A DNA stretch of 10,200 nucleotides from Candidatus Aquicultor primus (GTDB taxonomy: Bacteria > Actinomycetota > Aquicultoria > Aquicultorales > Aquicultoraceae). Positions 5,301 through 10,200 of the stretch are shown here, in pieces. Both the position numbers and the translations under genes were made by a program. Position 1 is the stretch's first letter; each line of letters opens with the position of its first letter. Below the pieces are notes generated by a model. That model was not told the DNA's origin, ran no database searches, and was given only the letters and a program-made list of their open reading frames with translations. The stretch covers positions 1,808-12,007 of the forward strand of contig MELI01000108.1 of the NCBI GenBank assembly GCA_001767575.1, in the 5' to 3' direction.

Positions 5301-6335
5301 CTACTTCTTGAAGAGCCTGGCGATTGCTTTATCGTAAGGCGCCTTTAAAACACCCTGGTCGGTGATGATAGCGGTAATGTAACGGTTGGGCGTAACATCG
5401 AACGCCGGATTGGCGACGGTGACGCCCTCGGTCGCGACCTGTGAGCCGCCAAACCCCGTCACCTCATGCGACTCGCGCTCTTCAATCGGTATGTGGCTCC
5501 CGTCCGGAATCGAGATGTCGATAGTCGTAACCGGAACCGCCACGTAAAACGGGATATTGTGCTCTTTCGCCAGAACCGCCACCGAATAGGTGCCGATTTT
5601 GTTGGCTATGTCACCGTTGGCCGCCACCCTATCCGCCCCTACGACTATCTTATCGACCTTTCCCAGACTCATGAAATGGCCCGCCATGTTGTCACAAATC
5701 AGGGTGACCGGTATGTTTTCCTTCATCAACTCCCACGTCGTAAGCCGGGCGCCCTGCAGGAGCGGCCGCGTTTCATCGGCGTAGACGTGGATCTTCTTGC
5801 CCTGGTTGTGAGCCGAGCGTATAACAGCCAGCGCCGTACCGTAGTCAACTGTCGCGAGCGCCCCCGCGTTGCAGTGTGTGAGCACGTTATCTCCGTCAGC
5901 GATGAGTTCAGCGCCGTAATCGCCCATCATCTTGCTCATCTCGAGTTCCTCGGCGGCAATTAAGTCCGCCTCCTCCTTAAGAACCCGTTTTAGCCTGCTG
6001 ACCGCGAGATGTGAGTTGGCGCTCGCCTTTTCTTTCATTCGCCCAAGCGCCCAGAAGAGGTTGACCGCAGTCGGGCGCGTCGCCCCGATTAGCTTTATCG
6101 CATCACGGAGTTCATCCAGAAAATCCTTGGTGTTCTTTGCCTGGGATTCCATAGCCGCCAGCGCAACCGCGTAAGCGGCGGCGACGCCGATTGCGGGCGC
6201 GCCACGCACGCTCAAAACCTTTATCGCTTCAGCGAGCCTCTGGTAGTCGTCGGTTACGATATACTCTTCTTTCAGCGGAAGCTTTGTTTGGTCTATTAAA
6301 ACAACTTTCCCGTTCTTCCACTCGATTGTCTTCAT
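5301..6335 (-). CDS. mtnA: S-methyl-5-thioribose-1-phosphate isomerase
   Basis: A 344-residue cytosolic enzyme, the normal length, related to eIF2B subunits. It converts the aldose 5-methylthioribose-1-phosphate to the ketose 5-methylthioribulose-1-phosphate in methionine salvage or in the related shunt to DHAP. Visible motifs are VRGAPAIGVAAAYAVALAA (43-61), HCNAGALATVDYGTAL (154-169) with the catalytic Cys155, VVGADRVAANGDIANKIGTY (231-250) with the catalytic Asp235, and PAFDVTP (310-316). Both catalytic residues are intact. The ATG at 6335 has GGAGG about 8 nt upstream. It follows ahcY by 34 nt and abuts the AEC gene, so it is very probably in one operon. No mtnB, mtnK or aldolase is visible in the window, so the fate of the product cannot be read here. 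Confidence 0.97.
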   Translation of the reverse strand: MKTIEWKNGKVVLIDQTKLPLKEEYIVTDDYQRLAEAIKVLSVRGAPAIGVAAAYAVALAAMESQAKNTKDFLDELRDAIKLIGATRPTAVNLFWALGRMKEKASANSHLAVSRLKRVLKEEADLIAAEELEMSKMMGDYGAELIADGDNVLTHCNAGALATVDYGTALAVIRSAHNQGKKIHVYADETRPLLQGARLTTWELMKENIPVTLICDNMAGHFMSLGKVDKIVVGADRVAANGDIANKIGTYSVAVLAKEHNIPFYVAVPVTTIDISIPDGSHIPIEERESHEVTGFGGSQVATEGVTVANPAFDVTPNRYITAIITDQGVLKAPYDKAIARLFKK

Positions 6336-6369
6336 TCTAACGCCTCCATAACATTCCGTGGCTTTTACC

Positions 6370-8467
<2,098 letters not shown>

Positions 8468-8512
8468 TAGCATTCCCCGCTCGAATTAGTCATCTATCTG
8501 TTTATTTGTCTC

Positions 8513-8568
8513 CGCCGACCAACGCCGACCGTACATAAAAGCATGTTGGTTTTAGGTTTGATTGTCAA
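8513..8568 (-). promoter_or_regulatory. Candidate promoter and repeated octamer upstream of punA
   Basis: On the minus strand a perfect TTGACA (8563-8568) lies in the murJ-punA gap, but 17 nt on there is only CATGCT (8540-8545), a poor -10. Between it and punA the octamer CGCCGACC occurs twice (8513-8520 and 8523-8530, plus-strand reading) with a 10-bp period, which could be an operator. No terminator-like hairpin follows murJ, so read-through from murJ is also possible. Confidence 0.35.
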
Positions 8569-8592
8569 CCCGCTGCCAGGATATATGCGCCC

Positions 8593-10179
8593 TTAAACGT
8601 CGTCCGCAGCGACCTGCTTGGCCGAGATTTTGCCGCGAATCAGCCGCCGGATTATCGCTATCTCCTCGGCCCGAGCCAGAACCAATGCACCAAGATACAG
8701 AAGAGCGCCTACGCTAATCGCAATCACTACTACCGTCAACTCGGTAAGCTTAGTACCGCCGGCAAGTGTTGCACTCAGGTAGGACGCCGTGAACCACGCC
8801 CCCACCCCCATCACCACCGCCGCCAAGAAGGTCTTCGCGAAAGACACTATAAGCTTTGCCTCATCCAAGCCCTGGAGGCGCTTTCTAAGCGCGCCGAGCA
8901 TGACCAAGGCCATGACACTCACAGCGATTGTATAGCTAAGAGCGAGACCGACGTGCGCAAACGGGCGCACGAGAACTATATCGAGCGCTATCAGAAAGAC
9001 TATAAAAACGAGCGATGCTTTGAGTGGCGTCATGCCGTCATGGAGCGCGTAGAACGACCGCACGAGCAGCATATTAAGACCCATAGCGACCAGGCCGAAA
9101 GAGTACGCTGCAAGCGCCGCCGCAGTCGCAACCGTCGCGGCTGACCCGAACGCCCCGTGCTCGAACAGAAGACCTATTATCGGTTTGCTTAAGACAAAAA
9201 GACCGACCGATGCCGGTACCGCAACCATCGCGATAATGCGAACGCCGAGCGATATCGTATCGCGCAGCGCATCCGTATCTCGCGTCGCGGCTTGCCGGGA
9301 AAGTGTCGGGAACAAGACGATGGCGATAGCCGCGACGAGCGTGTTCAGAGGCAGACTGCCTACTTTGAACGCGTAATTGAGATAAGATATACTCCCGGTC
9401 TCAAGAAACGACGCAAACCACTTGTCGACGATAAGATTCGACTGGCTGGCGGCCAGAGCAACCAGCACCGGCAAGAATAGTTTGGCGACGCTCTTTGCGC
9501 GCTCGCTGCGCAAATCCAGTACCGCTCGATACGACAACTTTCGTTTCAACAGCGCAGGCAACTGGATTAACACTTGGCATACCGAAGCCGCAAGAAACCC
9601 GATGGCGGCGGCGTAGATGCCCATCCGCTGCGCCAGAAAGATAATAGCGGCAACCATTATAACGTTTTGCACGAGCGCGACCAGGCTCGGCGTGGCGAAA
9701 TGGTTATATGAATTGAGTGTGCCCGCCATCAATCCGGATATACCAAGAAATATGAGCGCCGGGGCCATTATCCGCAATAGGTTCGACGCCAGCGCGAGCT
9801 GTTCACCTGAGGAGCCAAAGCCGGGGGAGACCAAAAAGATTACCTGCGGCGCGAAGACCATCAATGCGGCCGCGATAAATCCGAAAGCAATCAGTAAAAG
9901 GTTGAGAATCGTATGCGCCAGGCGCCACGCTTCTTCTTCATCGTCGTTGGCGAGCAACCCGCTGAATACCGGTATGAACGAAGCACTCAACGCCCCCATG
10001 ACGACGAGACTGTAAATTATGTTAGGAATGGTAAAAGCGACGATAAACGCATCGGTCTCGGCGCCGGCTCCGAACTTGTTGGCTATGACCACCTCGCGCA
10101 CGAAGCCGAATATGCGGCCCGAAAGCGTCGCGATAGTCACTATGCCCGCCGAGAGCGCAAGCGCCCTACCTTTGCTCAT
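8593..10179 (-). CDS. murJ: Lipid II flippase MurJ (MviN family)
   Basis: A 528-residue polytopic membrane protein with about 14 hydrophobic segments, of the MOP superfamily. It moves lipid-linked peptidoglycan precursor across the cytoplasmic membrane. Family-typical parts are the N-terminal LSGRIFGFVREVVIANKFGA (19-38) with its conserved Arg residues, TDAFIVAFTIPN (42-53), MGALSASFIPVF (61-72), and RSFYALHDGMTPLKASL in the second half. The ATG at 10179 is supported by GAGGAG with about 7 nt spacing. It appears complete. The gene upstream is outside the window. punA begins 125 nt downstream on the same strand; the two may or may not share a transcript. Function in peptidoglycan export is unrelated to the salvage genes that follow. 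Confidence 0.96.
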   Translation of the reverse strand: MSKGRALALSAGIVTIATLSGRIFGFVREVVIANKFGAGAETDAFIVAFTIPNIIYSLVVMGALSASFIPVFSGLLANDDEEEAWRLAHTILNLLLIAFGFIAAALMVFAPQVIFLVSPGFGSSGEQLALASNLLRIMAPALIFLGISGLMAGTLNSYNHFATPSLVALVQNVIMVAAIIFLAQRMGIYAAAIGFLAASVCQVLIQLPALLKRKLSYRAVLDLRSERAKSVAKLFLPVLVALAASQSNLIVDKWFASFLETGSISYLNYAFKVGSLPLNTLVAAIAIVLFPTLSRQAATRDTDALRDTISLGVRIIAMVAVPASVGLFVLSKPIIGLLFEHGAFGSAATVATAAALAAYSFGLVAMGLNMLLVRSFYALHDGMTPLKASLVFIVFLIALDIVLVRPFAHVGLALSYTIAVSVMALVMLGALRKRLQGLDEAKLIVSFAKTFLAAVVMGVGAWFTASYLSATLAGGTKLTELTVVVIAISVGALLYLGALVLARAEEIAIIRRLIRGKISAKQVAADDV

Positions 10180-10200
10180 GTATTATCTCCTCGCCATCTC

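Noticed and set aside
5466..5963. 165-codon plus-strand open frame, and a similar one at 6358-6861
   Set aside because: Both are antisense to the catalytic parts of mtnA and ahcY and resemble no known protein.
8474..8592. SAH or SAM riboswitch upstream of the punA-ahcY-mtnA cluster
   Set aside because: No recognisable conserved core or matching helices; the gap has only a -35 box and a doubled octamer.

Overview
The window reads as part of the chromosome of a mid-GC, Gram-positive-type bacterium. The evidence is a long-form ribosome hibernation factor, a small cold-shock protein, strong AGGAGG-type ribosome binding sites, short-type adenosylhomocysteinase, MurJ, and an HD-GYP membrane receptor. 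A deep-branching actinobacterium or a clostridial-type firmicute would fit. This placement is inference from gene content only. Almost everything lies on the minus strand; comF is the one clear plus-strand gene. No insertion sequence, CRISPR array, tRNA or rRNA was recognised.

Reading in minus-strand transcription order, 10179-8593 is murJ, the lipid II flippase. A 125-nt gap with a good -35 box follows, then a tight cluster: punA (purine nucleoside phosphorylase), ahcY (S-adenosylhomocysteine hydrolase), mtnA (methylthioribose-1-phosphate isomerase) and an AEC-family permease. The gaps between them are 19, 34 and about 5 nt. Together these genes recycle the by-products of S-adenosylmethionine use. 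AhcY splits SAH, PunA phosphorolyses the nucleosides released, and MtnA isomerises the methylthioribose-1-phosphate left after phosphorolysis of the 5'-methylthio nucleoside. The AEC gene lacks a usable ATG/GTG/TTG where its family-typical N-terminus begins.

Between the AEC stop and comF (4092-4377) is 286 nt without a convincing gene. comF (plus strand, 3288-4091) is a zinc-finger phosphoribosyltransferase-fold protein. A long AT-rich, palindrome-containing region lies between comF and the divergent cold-shock gene (2627-2830, minus), which ends in a textbook rho-independent terminator (2566-2593). Next comes hpf (1789-2346), a conserved protein of unknown function (1056-1703), and an unannotated 26-residue hydrophobic micropeptide with a consensus ribosome binding site (843-923). 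The window ends inside a membrane-anchored HD-GYP phosphodiesterase (1-757, cut off just as the HD-GYP domain starts).

The most unusual part is 758-1055. A perfect 15-bp inverted repeat (823-837 / 1030-1044) encloses the micropeptide ORF. Its downstream arm overlaps a second, local hairpin (799-826), so two partly exclusive RNA folds are possible upstream of the HD-GYP gene. This could be a regulatory leader with a signal-like peptide for the receptor, or a small MITE-like insertion. Both readings are inference.
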